Positions 34,773-41,995 of a stretch of 64,000 nucleotides of DNA are shown here, piece after piece. The DNA comes from Paenibacillus graminis. Lineage in GTDB: Bacteria; Bacillota; Bacilli; Paenibacillales; Paenibacillaceae. The stretch is from NCBI RefSeq assembly GCF_000758705.1, contig NZ_CP009287.1, positions 5,270,001-5,334,000 on the forward strand, written 5' to 3'. The notes under the pieces were generated by a model that saw nothing but the letters and a program-made list of their open reading frames with translations, was not told the origin of the DNA and searched no databases. The first letter of the stretch is position 1; each line of letters starts with the position of its first letter. A program made the position numbers and the translations under genes.

Positions 34773-35397
34773 GTTCCTTCTCCTTTTTAATCGCAAAATA
34801 GATAAAGAATAATAGTGCAATTGATACAGAAATTACATCCGTTAAACTATTTCCGTTGTAAAGCAACCATACAGATGTAACAAGCGCAATGCCAATAAGT
34901 ATGCATACATATAAAGTCTCGCGTCTCAGTCTCAGTCTTTCAAATTCGAATGTGAACCCTCCACCTAGCGCATAAAACATCCTTGCACCACCGATGCCTA
35001 TTACGCTACTTATCACTTGTAGAAAGTAACCCTTCTCCGGATGTGAACTTAATTCAGAAACAGATAAATATCCAAATGATAATTGAACTAAACCAACTTG
35101 CAATAATACAAATGCGAAATAGCCCATAACTGAAATAACGGCTGACCACATAACTGGTATGCGAGTTACAGTAGTAAATAATAATATGAACAACAAAATG
35201 TTAATTAGAGGTACAAACGCTGGTAATTCTAGGTCTTTCCTCAGGAAAAAACTTTGTAAATCCATTAATAAAATAATAAATAGCGCCGGGAAAATGATCT
35301 CAGAAGGTTTTAGTCTAAACAGTGCACAGGTGATGAAATAAATAGCTATAAACTCCAAAGTTGAAAAGAAAACAAATCCCATAGGTTCCCACGACAC
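34765..35397 (-). CDS. AgrC-sensor-like membrane protein lacking a kinase domain
   Basis: 210 aa, GTG start after AGGCGG. Almost wholly hydrophobic: six or seven predicted membrane segments (FSTLEFIAIYFITCALFRL; VPLINILLFILLFTTV; ISVSIALLFFIYFAIK) and a short charged tail ending KKEKERD. Size, topology and position just upstream of agrB match the peptide-sensing half of AgrC, but the H-box and ATPase domains are absent and the gene ends cleanly with a coupled overlap, so this does not look like a recent truncation. It may bind the peptide and signal by protein contact, or act as an immunity or transport partner. Homology to AgrC is inferred, not proven. Confidence 0.65.
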   Translation of the reverse strand: MSWEPMGFVFFSTLEFIAIYFITCALFRLKPSEIIFPALFIILLMDLQSFFLRKDLELPAFVPLINILLFILLFTTVTRIPVMWSAVISVMGYFAFVLLQVGLVQLSFGYLSVSELSSHPEKGYFLQVISSVIGIGGARMFYALGGGFTFEFERLRLRRETLYVCILIGIALVTSVWLLYNGNSLTDVISVSIALLFFIYFAIKKEKERD

Positions 35398-35438
35398 TAA
35401 ACAACACCGCCTGACATAATTTTCATCTACTAGATAAA

Positions 35439-35444
35439 GTATAA
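35439..35444 (-). promoter_or_regulatory. Candidate -10 box of the agr-like operon
   Basis: TATACT on the minus strand about 40 bases before the GTG start, with only a poor -35 (ATACTC) 17 bases upstream; consistent with an activated promoter. Tentative. Confidence 0.35.
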
Positions 35445-35516
35445 AACTTTTGACCTATATGAGTATAGTAAAATTTACATTATAACCACTTGCCAGGCGG
35501 CGTGTTTTACGGTTAT

Positions 35517-35762
35517 TCACACTTCAAATTCAGACCAGCCAGGCGGCAGTTTTCCCTCCGAAACAAGGTCCAGAAATTCTGCCTCTATCAACACCAGAAA
35601 CACACCTCCAATCTCCACGCTCGCACCTATAATCACCTGTTTTTTATCCAAGGTTACGGACTCACCGACTCCAATTACAACTCCCTGCTTGCCGCCATAC
35701 CCGCTACCATGTCCTTTAGCGATCCGGACCGGCAGCCCAACGTGCAAATCTTCAAATTTCAT
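35517..35762 (-). CDS. Small hypothetical prophage protein, 81 aa
   Basis: Starts at ATG 35762, overlapping the stop of the upstream gene (ATGA). MKFEDLHVGLPVRIAKGHGS then GYGGKQGVVIGVGESVTLDK suggests a small beta-barrel (SH3/KOW-like) fold, by pattern only. Function unknown; one of a run of short phage genes read leftward. Confidence 0.65.
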   Translation of the reverse strand: MKFEDLHVGLPVRIAKGHGSGYGGKQGVVIGVGESVTLDKKQVIIGASVEIGGVFLVLIEAEFLDLVSEGKLPPGWSEFEV

Positions 35763-36001
35763 TGCATAACCACCTTCCCGGTACGGCGCAGCCAATCCAT
35801 TTGGGCGGTGATGTGCGTTTCCCATTTTACATCTTTTGTTCTTCGGGCTTGGATCAATTGGTTATTCAGGAAATTCATGTCCAAGCAATAATCGGCATTC
35901 GCTTTAAGGCAGTGCTGCAGTTCTATAAACAGTTCCTCAGTTAATGGTCCCTTCAAATTTTCCTGGAATATTTCAGCTAGTCTGTGATGTGCAGGTAACA
36001 T
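35759..36001 (-). CDS. DUF7667-like small prophage protein
   Basis: 80 aa, mostly helical. PAHHRLAEIFQENLKGPLTE, then LQHCLKANADYC and WETHITAQMD match a family seen often in Paenibacillus prophages (conserved HCLxANAxYC). AGGAG precedes ATG. Function unknown. Coupled to the next gene by an ATGA overlap. Confidence 0.75.
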   Translation of the reverse strand: MLPAHHRLAEIFQENLKGPLTEELFIELQHCLKANADYCLDMNFLNNQLIQARRTKDVKWETHITAQMDWLRRTGKVVMQ

Positions 36002-36016
36002 ACTTCATCACTCCTA

Positions 36017-36151
36017 TCATGTGAGGACGCGCGCAGTCCTCGTTTGGCGGATTCCGCGACCATCCCGGCATAAATATCCGGTAGGTTTCGACCAGCCTGC
36101 CAGGCCGGTCCAAGGCGCCGCAGCGCTCATCAGGCGGTTAATAATATTCAT
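36017..36151 (-). CDS. Possible small protein, 44 aa
   Basis: ATG 36151 has AAAAGG 8 bases upstream and the frame runs to a TGA just before the DUF7667-like gene (MNIINRLMSAAAPWTGLAGW...). Composition is plausible but no family is recognised; it may be spurious. Confidence 0.3.
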   Translation of the reverse strand: MNIINRLMSAAAPWTGLAGWSKPTGYLCRDGRGIRQTRTARVLT

Positions 36152-36167
36152 CGCGCATACCTTTTGC

Positions 36168-36374
36168 CTAATGACTTTCACGGGAATCCTTTGGTTCGTG
36201 AAAGTTGACCGGCTCACCGTAAATTCCGTAGAAAGTTGCTTGCACCCCAGAGATTCGGCCCGCGCAGGCCATTGCATTTTCTATATCTCCGGCTTCTCGC
36301 GCTTCCTGCATATCCCGCCGGTACATCTCTATCACATTTTTAGCCCATGCTCTCGCTTCGATTACGCTTTTCAT
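36168..36374 (-). CDS. Small hypothetical prophage protein, 68 aa
   Basis: TTGGAGG lies 7 bases before ATG. Helical, charged: MKSVIEARAWAKNVIEMYRR then DMQEAREAGDIENAMACAGR. Not recognised beyond its resemblance to short early phage genes. Same direction as its neighbours. Confidence 0.65.
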   Translation of the reverse strand: MKSVIEARAWAKNVIEMYRRDMQEAREAGDIENAMACAGRISGVQATFYGIYGEPVNFHEPKDSRESH

Positions 36375-36436
36375 TTTAAGACCTCCAAGGTTAATGCCCT
36401 CCGGCTGTAGTTTTGTGGGACCGTAGCCCCGTGTTA

Positions 36437-36628
36437 TTACAGTTGATTTTTGAAGATAAACTTTGCCTGCTGGAAATTTTCCGTTTCCGCAATTTCTATC
36501 CCTGCGACCAGCACTTTGAATTTTGGCATTACGCGGGTTTCGAACATGGTCGGTATTTTCACTGAATGATCCCTTACTTCAACCGTTTGGCCGTCCTTGT
36601 TTTTACTTCTCATTTTCACATTGTCCAT
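36437..36628 (-). CDS. Small hypothetical prophage protein, 63 aa
   Basis: AGGAGG about 10 bases before ATG 36628; an in-frame ATG five codons later is possible. MPKFKVLVAGIEIAETENFQ suggests a small alpha/beta fold. Divergent from the XRE regulator at 36782, with the operator-like repeats lying between. Confidence 0.6.
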   Translation of the reverse strand: MDNVKMRSKNKDGQTVEVRDHSVKIPTMFETRVMPKFKVLVAGIEIAETENFQQAKFIFKNQL

Positions 36629-36670
36629 ATCCCTTATCCCTCCTGCGTATGCCCGTCCGCATTACCCTTG

Positions 36671-36742
36671 ACTCTAATTTAGTGTCGGTTGATGTATCCA
36701 ATATATCACGACCCTATTTTAGTGTCAATAACAAATTGACAC
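36671..36742. promoter_or_regulatory. Operator-like repeats between divergent genes
   Basis: A 21-bp palindrome GTGTCAAT AACAA ATTGACAC (36722-36742) and two direct copies of a TAATTTAGTGTC / TATTTTAGTGTC motif 40 bases apart (36671, 36711). Upstream of the XRE gene, these look like its own binding sites. Confidence 0.6.
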
Positions 36743-36781
36743 ATTTTTCGAGTCATTGTATGCTTGTCTTGAGGTGATTAC

Positions 36782-37009
36782 ATGAAGAAAGTCAGATCGA
36801 ACCTAAAAAAACTTGCCGACGATAAGGGCAAGTCGATTAGGCAAGTTGCAAAGGATATAGACTACCGGTTCGAAACCGTCCGGCAGATGTATAACGATGA
36901 ATCAAAACACTTCCCTCGGGATCTTTTGGACAAGCTGTGTGCCTATTTTGAATGTGATATAAGTCAATTACTTGTTTATGAAGATAATGAAGAAACCCCG
37001 CCAGTATAA
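36782..37009 (+). CDS. XRE/Cro-type HTH regulator
   Basis: 75 aa. LKKLADDKGKSIRQVAKDID, then FETVRQMYNDESKHFPRDLL and LCAYFECDISQLLVYED are typical of the small YozG/Cro-like HTH family. GAGGTGATTAC precedes ATG. A hairpin with T-run follows directly. Probably autoregulates through the palindrome in front of it. Confidence 0.88.
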   Translation: MKKVRSNLKKLADDKGKSIRQVAKDIDYRFETVRQMYNDESKHFPRDLLDKLCAYFECDISQLLVYEDNEETPPV

Positions 37010-37028
37010 TCACTGACGGGGCATTTTT
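36996..37028 (+). terminator. Terminator of the XRE gene
   Basis: CCCCGCCAG / CTGACGGGG with one mismatch, 8-base loop, then TTTTT; overlaps the last codons. Confidence 0.85.
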
Positions 37029-37176
37029 ATATTAGACTCGAAACATATCATCTGTTTCGGTCCGGCTTTAACTGCATAATTCAATTTATTCTCTCTATTT
37101 GTTGAATAATACTAAAATTTGGGATATAATGAAAATATTGATTTTACCACATTTTTGAAAAAAAGGAGTGATTAGA

Positions 37177-37764
37177 TTGGTTAGAAAAAAAAGAGTTTTA
37201 TATTTTTTACTAGCTTTAGCTCTCATTGTTTTCCCTTTCAGTAATAAGGTAACAGCAGATTCCTCGGTTACTTCTGATGTGTACTCTTATATTGAAGTTC
37301 CTGGAATAGTAGACAAAATACCAGATAATCACCAGATAAGATTGAATACACAAGCTATACAGGCTTACCCATCTTGTAACAAAAATGGTTGGACTTATGG
37401 AGATACAGGTTCTACTCGTTTTACATCTCAACAATCTTTTAGCGGAGGATTGCAATGGGGCTTTGAAGTCACACCTTCTGGTTATGCAATCTTAGGAAGC
37501 CCCCCAACTATTACTGTTTCTATGGCTGGAGCTTCAGTTACTAAATCAAGCGGAATAACCAGAACATTATACCCAGGTTCTTTGTATAGCCCGCATACTT
37601 ATGGTTATCCTGCTACTTATCACGGAAGCATAACAAACTATAATTATATTGGTAGTACAGCTCCTGCTTACTTTGAGTCAGGCGATTTATTAGGTCTGAC
37701 GTTTAATTTTGTTGGTTCCACAGGTGGAAGTGGAACAGCTTTTGTTTATTGCGAATATCAATAA
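37177..37764 (+). CDS. Secreted protein of unknown function
   Basis: 195 aa from TTG 37177, about 8 bases after AAGGAG (a GTG at 37168 is too close to that site). Signal peptide RKKRVLYFLLALALIVFPFS with cleavage near VTADSS. The mature part is rich in Ser, Gly, Tyr and Thr (WTYGDTGSTRFTSQQSFSGG) and probably all-beta. No family recognised. Likely co-transcribed with the next gene. Confidence 0.7.
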   Translation: MVRKKRVLYFLLALALIVFPFSNKVTADSSVTSDVYSYIEVPGIVDKIPDNHQIRLNTQAIQAYPSCNKNGWTYGDTGSTRFTSQQSFSGGLQWGFEVTPSGYAILGSPPTITVSMAGASVTKSSGITRTLYPGSLYSPHTYGYPATYHGSITNYNYIGSTAPAYFESGDLLGLTFNFVGSTGGSGTAFVYCEYQ

Positions 37765-37770
37765 TAGGAT

Positions 37771-38139
37771 GTGGATTATGAAATGGATGAAAAGAATAAC
37801 TCATCTCAGGAACCAACAAACTATTTCGAAACCATAATCAGTTCTAAGAAAACTGCGGGCGACAATATCCCTCAAAATATCAGTTGGTATGAAGAGCCTA
37901 TGATTTTTGACACCTTACGTGAAGCAGACGAATGGATTGGTAGTGAAGCTTATAACAAAATTGGTTATGAGTTTGATGGCTATATAACTCTAGATGCTAA
38001 ACTTGCTTATTCTTTGGTCTACCAGTTGATTAGAAACAAAAAATTCAGAGAATCTGCAGAGGTTTATGCAGATGAAAGGTTCATTCATAATACTAATTAC
38101 TATTTTGTATGGATTAATAAGGAAAATTCTAAAAATTAA
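37771..38139 (+). CDS. Hypothetical cytoplasmic protein, 122 aa
   Basis: GTG 37771 or ATG 37783 start, 6 bases after the secreted-protein gene. Acidic: MDEKNNSSQEPTNYFETIIS, then IFDTLREADEWIGSEAYNKI. No signal peptide or known domain. A strong terminator follows. The pairing with a secreted protein could mean an effector-partner unit, but nothing in the sequence proves it. Confidence 0.6.
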   Translation: MDYEMDEKNNSSQEPTNYFETIISSKKTAGDNIPQNISWYEEPMIFDTLREADEWIGSEAYNKIGYEFDGYITLDAKLAYSLVYQLIRNKKFRESAEVYADERFIHNTNYYFVWINKENSKN

Positions 38140-38145
38140 TAAAGA

Positions 38146-38184
38146 TTCAAAAAGAGTCATATATGAATACGACTCTTTTTTGAA
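38146..38184. terminator. Terminator after the secreted-protein pair
   Basis: TTCAAAAAGAGTC / GACTCTTTTTTGAA, near-perfect stem with internal T-run; may work in both directions. Confidence 0.85.
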
Positions 38185-38202
38185 TTCTTTTCTTACTATG
38201 AG

Positions 38203-38472
38203 TTAATTATGGCTACCGTCCGTACCCCACGTTATCGCCGCAGGCTGGTCCTTGATCCGCTCCCAGCTCTCGATCACCACCGCGCTCTCTGGTGGACTCC
38301 CGGGCTTCCACTCAATGTACACTTCGTCTGCCAGCTCTTACAGCACTACTTTGATCTTTTCCGGAGTCCGTCCACTTTTGGTCTCCAATTGTGCAAGGGT
38401 GGGCACGTACCTGTGATGCACTGAACTATGCCACATGATCATCAGCAGCTTCCGTGCCATATCATCAAGCAT
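38203..38472 (-). pseudogene. Small prophage gene interrupted by a stop codon
   Basis: Frame from ATG 38472: HHRYVPTLAQLETKSGRTPE KIKVVL, TAA (38340-38338), then ELADEVYIEWKPGSPPESAV and WERIKD to a stop at 38203. The two parts join into one helical winged-HTH-like protein of ~89 aa. It overlaps the stop of the upstream gene, as a coupled partner would. The in-frame stop is the only visible lesion. Confidence 0.65.
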
Positions 38473-38662
38473 ATCTCCGCTCCTGCACCGGCTGCCAAGC
38501 GAGGATATTGGCGGACAGGAATACCCGGGGCGCGCCGGTAGTTAGGCAGGTCGCGCGTATACGGCCATCACGGATGCCGTGTACATCAATCTTCCTCTGC
38601 GTGATCTTCCCTGCTTTATCAACATATACGATTTCGATGGTTTGACCTGCTGCCATTTTCAT
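38465..38662 (-). CDS. Small WYL-like hypothetical protein, 65 aa
   Basis: Starts at ATG 38662, 8 bases after TTGGAGG. MKMAAGQTIEIVYVDKAGKI then TQRKIDVHGI, RIRATCLTTGAPRVF LSANI resembles the small beta-barrel of WYL-type regulatory domains without an HTH. The stop overlaps the start of the interrupted gene. Function unknown. Confidence 0.65.
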   Translation of the reverse strand: MKMAAGQTIEIVYVDKAGKITQRKIDVHGIRDGRIRATCLTTGAPRVFLSANILAWQPVQERRYA

Positions 38663-38874
38663 CTTCATCGCCTCCAAAAAAATAAGAACATTTGTTTGTA
38701 TTATAACCAAACGTACGTTCTATATACAATATGTAAGATATTCTTTTACTAGGATAAAAAAGATTTTCATCATATTTACTCACTTTATTACATATATAGG
38801 CATATTTGTTTAGACAATCTTTCTTTGTTTTTGTAAAGTCAGGTAGCATTAATACATAATAAGGAGTGTACCGA

Positions 38875-40104
38875 ATGAAGAAAATCAAAATAATATTAAT
38901 GTTTTTGCTTATTTTCGCAGCTTTTCCTATTTCCAACATCTTAGCCGCAAATGAAGATTTATTGTCGGGCAAGTTATTTGTTTCACCTAATAATAAAGTT
39001 AGCAATCTAGCTTATATCACTGACAATAAAGACAGTACAACATCATGGTGGACTGGAATTGAAACTATTTATTATGAATTCTCTGAGCCAGTTAACATTT
39101 CTAGTGGTAGATTTATACTTAATACTTCAAACTCTAAAGCTGGAGTTAAATTATATGATGATACGGGAGCACAAATATATTATTCAAACTCTTCGGCTGG
39201 TACATATACCATTGGGGCGCTATCTAATGTAAAACGTATTGAGGTTATAGGTACATATTCCAACGACTTCGGTGGATCAAGCATTGCGGATTTTAAACTT
39301 TATGGATCTGTGACTGTTCCAACACCGACGCCAACAGTAACGCCTACACCTACAGCAACACCTACTGCAACACCAACACCAACACCAACACCAACACCGA
39401 CAGCAACACCTACTGCAACACCAACACCTACTGCAACACCAACACCGACAGCAACACCAACACCGACAGCAACGGCAACGGCAACAGCAACACCTACACC
39501 AGCGCTTGATCCTACTCTTGATGTAGCCATCGCTCCCGAAAAAATCGGTGTAGGCAAAGAGTTTACTGCTGATATTTCACTTAAGAACGTGAAGGATATT
39601 TATGCTGAAGACTTCGAAATCAGATATGACAATAAGCTTCTCCAATACCTAGGCTTTGAAGAAGTAACTGGCTATAAGGTATATAACAATCCAACCGATC
39701 AAAACGGTTCCGTTCGCTTTGTAGTAGCCAGCCAAGGGGAAGAATATGGTATTAACAAAGACACTGTAGTTATAAAACTTAAGTTCAAGGCAAAAGCGGT
39801 AGGAACAGCTGTGGTCGATTCTACGAAGGCAAGGATCGCGGACACAAAGGAAGAATATGATCTAAAAAAAGACAACTGCTTAGAGGACAGCATTATTATT
39901 GAGGCTGCTGATGTCAACAAATCAGGACAGTACACCCTACTCGATCTCTCAATTGATGCTAGATATTTCAAGTATTTCGCGGCTGATGTTGACCCTGTAA
40001 AGTACAACGCACAGCAAGCCGGTGATGAATACGTTAATGATGATGATCTACTCTTCATTGTGGATCAAATGCTAAACAATCCAGACTACCAGCCTAATAC
40101 TTAA
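38875..40104 (+). CDS. Secreted cohesin-domain protein with Thr-Pro linker and dockerin-like tail
   Basis: 409 aa from ATG 38875 (AAGGAGTG upstream). Signal peptide, then a ~115-residue discoidin-like beta-sandwich ([20 protein letters not shown]), a (TPTA)n linker at about residues 147-210, a cohesin-type domain ([38 protein letters not shown]) and a C-terminal dockerin-like segment ([37 protein letters not shown]). Extracellular. Cohesin plus dockerin on one chain suggests binding to other surface proteins or self-assembly. Unusual cargo for a prophage. Confidence 0.75.
   Translation: MKKIKIILMFLLIFAAFPISNILAANEDLLSGKLFVSPNNKVSNLAYITDNKDSTTSWWTGIETIYYEFSEPVNISSGRFILNTSNSKAGVKLYDDTGAQIYYSNSSAGTYTIGALSNVKRIEVIGTYSNDFGGSSIADFKLYGSVTVPTPTPTVTPTPTATPTATPTPTPTPTPTATPTATPTPTATPTPTATPTPTATATATATPTPALDPTLDVAIAPEKIGVGKEFTADISLKNVKDIYAEDFEIRYDNKLLQYLGFEEVTGYKVYNNPTDQNGSVRFVVASQGEEYGINKDTVVIKLKFKAKAVGTAVVDSTKARIADTKEEYDLKKDNCLEDSIIIEAADVNKSGQYTLLDLSIDARYFKYFAADVDPVKYNAQQAGDEYVNDDDLLFIVDQMLNNPDYQPNT
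39316..39505 (+). repeat. Thr-Pro-coding short tandem repeat
   Basis: Repeats of ACACCNACN units (6- and 12-base periods) encoding the linker of the cohesin protein; in-frame length changes by slippage are likely. Confidence 0.8.
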
Positions 40105-40121
40105 ATACAATATCAGCAAGA

Positions 40122-40149
40122 AACCCGTCAAGCTCAGACTTGACGGGTT
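40122..40149. terminator. Bidirectional terminator
   Basis: Perfect 11-base stem AACCCGTCAAG / CTTGACGGGTT between two convergent genes. Confidence 0.85.
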
Positions 40150-40366
40150 ATTTTATGTATACTCTAAACTCAAAACGTTCCCGGATAAATCGGCCACCAG
40201 CAATCTTCACACTTTCTGGAGAGTATCCCTCTACTATACCCCCGTAATCCATGATATGCCCTTCAGGATCGTCTTCTGGCCTGAACCATACAGATACCTT
40301 AGACTGCGTCAAGGCTGCGACCAGGAAGTCCATATCACTCTCCAGGACTTTATATGTGGTACTCAA
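40148..40366 (-). CDS. Small hypothetical prophage protein, 72 aa
   Basis: TTG start, 7 bases after AAGGAG. STTYKVLESDMDFLVAALTQ then WFRPEDDPEGHIMDYGGIVE; likely a small alpha/beta protein. No family recognised. It lies directly downstream of the secreted-protein gene at 40461 in the same direction. Confidence 0.6.
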   Translation of the reverse strand: MSTTYKVLESDMDFLVAALTQSKVSVWFRPEDDPEGHIMDYGGIVEGYSPESVKIAGGRFIRERFEFRVYIK

Positions 40367-40386
40367 GCAATCACTCCTTATGAAAA

Positions 40387-40410
40387 TACCCCGCCGAAAT
40401 TGGCAGGGTA
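40387..40410 (-). terminator. Hairpin after the discoidin-like gene
   Basis: TACCCCGCC / GGCAGGGTA, 50 bases past the stop; a closely similar hairpin follows the kelch gene at the same distance. Confidence 0.6.
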
Positions 40411-40460
40411 CAGTACTTCCGTTACATCTATTTTAGCTTGGCTGGAACAATGTGTAAATG

Positions 40461-40740
40461 CTATTTCGCAGAATATTCATCCACACTGAAGGTAAGAATC
40501 TTATCGAAGATCACATATTCAGTACGTTTGCTGAACGGCCCTTTATTATTGTCATGCTTGTTGATTGCATACGATGCAGTACCTGTACCGGCTTGCTTAT
40601 TCTCATACCAAGTAATGAAGGAATTTACTTCTTCCATGCTCAGGTCAAACTCTTTTTCAAGGCCGGTGTTCATCGTCACAACCAGGATTGCCCGATCGCC
40701 TGTAGGCTGCTCTGGTGTTGGAGACGGGGTTACAGTTGGT
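40461..40740 (-). repeat. Duplicated block, copy 1
   Basis: The C-terminal domain and adjoining linker are repeated almost base for base at 41719-41995, and the similarity continues into the 3' untranslated hairpin. Confidence 0.85.
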
Positions 40741-41351
40741 GTTGGCGTAGCTGTTGGTGTTGGCGTAGCTGTTGGTGTTGGCGCTAAGGTCGGTTCTGGT
40801 GTTACAGTAGGCTCTGGTACCGCTGTTGGCGAAGGTGTTGGTTCTGGTGTTTCTTCAGGTTGGCTATACAAATTAAATTCAACTAAATTAAGAGTCGAAG
40901 ATGGTCCTTTTTGTACAATCCATACCTGTTTCACATTTATAGCTGGTTTAGAAAATCTGTAGATACCACTATCGCCAATAATTTCTTCACCGAGAATGCT
41001 CCCATCAATGGTATTCCCCTTACTATCTAATAGAAAAATGAATATTTTCTCCTTATTGTAATTTGTTATTTTCATTTTATAAGAATTTATACTAACAGGA
41101 TTACTGAAAGTGTAGAATATTGTATCTGATTTATTACTATCACTTCGCTCATATATCCAAGGAAAGTATGTTTGGTCATTATTGTCCGTTATTACATTCG
41201 TATTACCTAATTGATTAGTCGTATTTGAACCAATAGCAATTGTTTGGCCATCCAATAGACCAACAGGACTTTCAGCGGCTTTTGTTAAATTTGGTACAGC
41301 AATTAAGATAATCAAGCATAAAACTAAGAATCCAGCAATTTTCTTTTTCAA
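40461..41351 (-). CDS. Secreted discoidin-like protein with Pro-Thr linker and duplicated C-terminal domain
   Basis: 296 aa. Signal peptide MKKKIAGFLVLCLIILIAVP; a beta-sandwich of ~140 residues (NVITDNNDQTYFPWIYERSD; YRFSKPAINVKQVWIVQKG); a Pro-Thr-Glu linker; and a ~78-residue C-terminal domain (GDRAILVVTMNTGLEKEFDL ... KILTFSVDEYSAK) nearly identical to that of the kelch protein at 41719. Extracellular; the shared domain may be a surface attachment or interaction module. Function unknown. Confidence 0.75.
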   Translation of the reverse strand: MKKKIAGFLVLCLIILIAVPNLTKAAESPVGLLDGQTIAIGSNTTNQLGNTNVITDNNDQTYFPWIYERSDSNKSDTIFYTFSNPVSINSYKMKITNYNKEKIFIFLLDSKGNTIDGSILGEEIIGDSGIYRFSKPAINVKQVWIVQKGPSSTLNLVEFNLYSQPEETPEPTPSPTAVPEPTVTPEPTLAPTPTATPTPTATPTPTVTPSPTPEQPTGDRAILVVTMNTGLEKEFDLSMEEVNSFITWYENKQAGTGTASYAINKHDNNKGPFSKRTEYVIFDKILTFSVDEYSAK

Positions 41352-41403
41352 TATCGTTCACTCCTTCAATATGTATGCATCAAGCCTACACTAAATAAAG
41401 GCG

Positions 41404-41477
41404 AACAAACAGTCTGTTATTCGACAGAATTTTACAATACACTTAAGGGTTATTGAGGAAATATGTGGATTTAAGTC
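41404..41477 (-). promoter_or_regulatory. Conserved 74-bp upstream region, copy 1
   Basis: About 92% identical, without gaps, to 43144-43217, and lying at the same distance (about 53-126 bases) from its start codon. It includes the invariant string ACAATACACTTAAGGGTTAT. Likely promoter and regulatory site of this protein family. Confidence 0.7.
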
Positions 41478-41644
41478 AATGAACAGAAAAAAGCCCACCG
41501 ACCACTTAAGGGTTGATGGGCTTTTACATTTTCCGATGCTTTCGGACTGCACGCTCGGTGCTTCCGATCCGTGTAATAATACAATATCACATTTGGAACA
41601 TTATGTATATGACGATAAGGAAAATTTTCCTGAACGCAAAGAAA

Positions 41645-41668
41645 TACCCCACCATTATCGGCAGGGTA
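41645..41668 (-). terminator. Hairpin after the kelch gene
   Basis: TACCCCACC / GGCAGGGTA with one mismatch, counterpart of 40387-40410. Confidence 0.55.
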
Positions 41669-41718
41669 CGGTACTTCCGTTACATTTATTTCATTGTACC
41701 TGGAACAAGTTGTAAATG

Positions 41719-41995
41719 TTATTTCGCAGAATATTCGTCTACGCTGAACGTAAGAATCTTATCGAAGATCACGTATTCTTTTCTGCTGGTAAATGGGCCT
41801 TTATTATTGTCATGCTTGTTGATTGCATATGAGGCGGTACCAGTGCCGGCTTGCTTGCTCTCATACCAAGTAATGAAGGAATTCACTTCTTCCATACTTA
41901 GGTCGAATTCCTTTTCAAGACCGGTGTTCATCGTTACAACCAGGATTGCTCGGTCGCCTGTTGGTTGTTCTGGAGTTGGAGACGGGGTTACAGTT
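41719..41995 (-). repeat. Duplicated block, copy 2
   Basis: Partner of 40461-40740. The few differences cluster around codons for SRKE versus KRTE. Confidence 0.85.

Noticed and set aside
36021..36410. 129-aa plus-strand frame
   Set aside because: Lies opposite the well-supported 68-aa minus-strand gene with a good ribosome-binding site; a shadow frame.
39316..39505. Short regular repeats considered as a CRISPR array
   Set aside because: Units are 6-12 bases, in frame with a coding sequence, and have no unique spacers.
39300..39557. Val/Gly repeat frame opposite the Thr-Pro linker
   Set aside because: Produced by the complementary strand of the repeat; not a gene. The same applies at 40700-40960 and 41980-42110.
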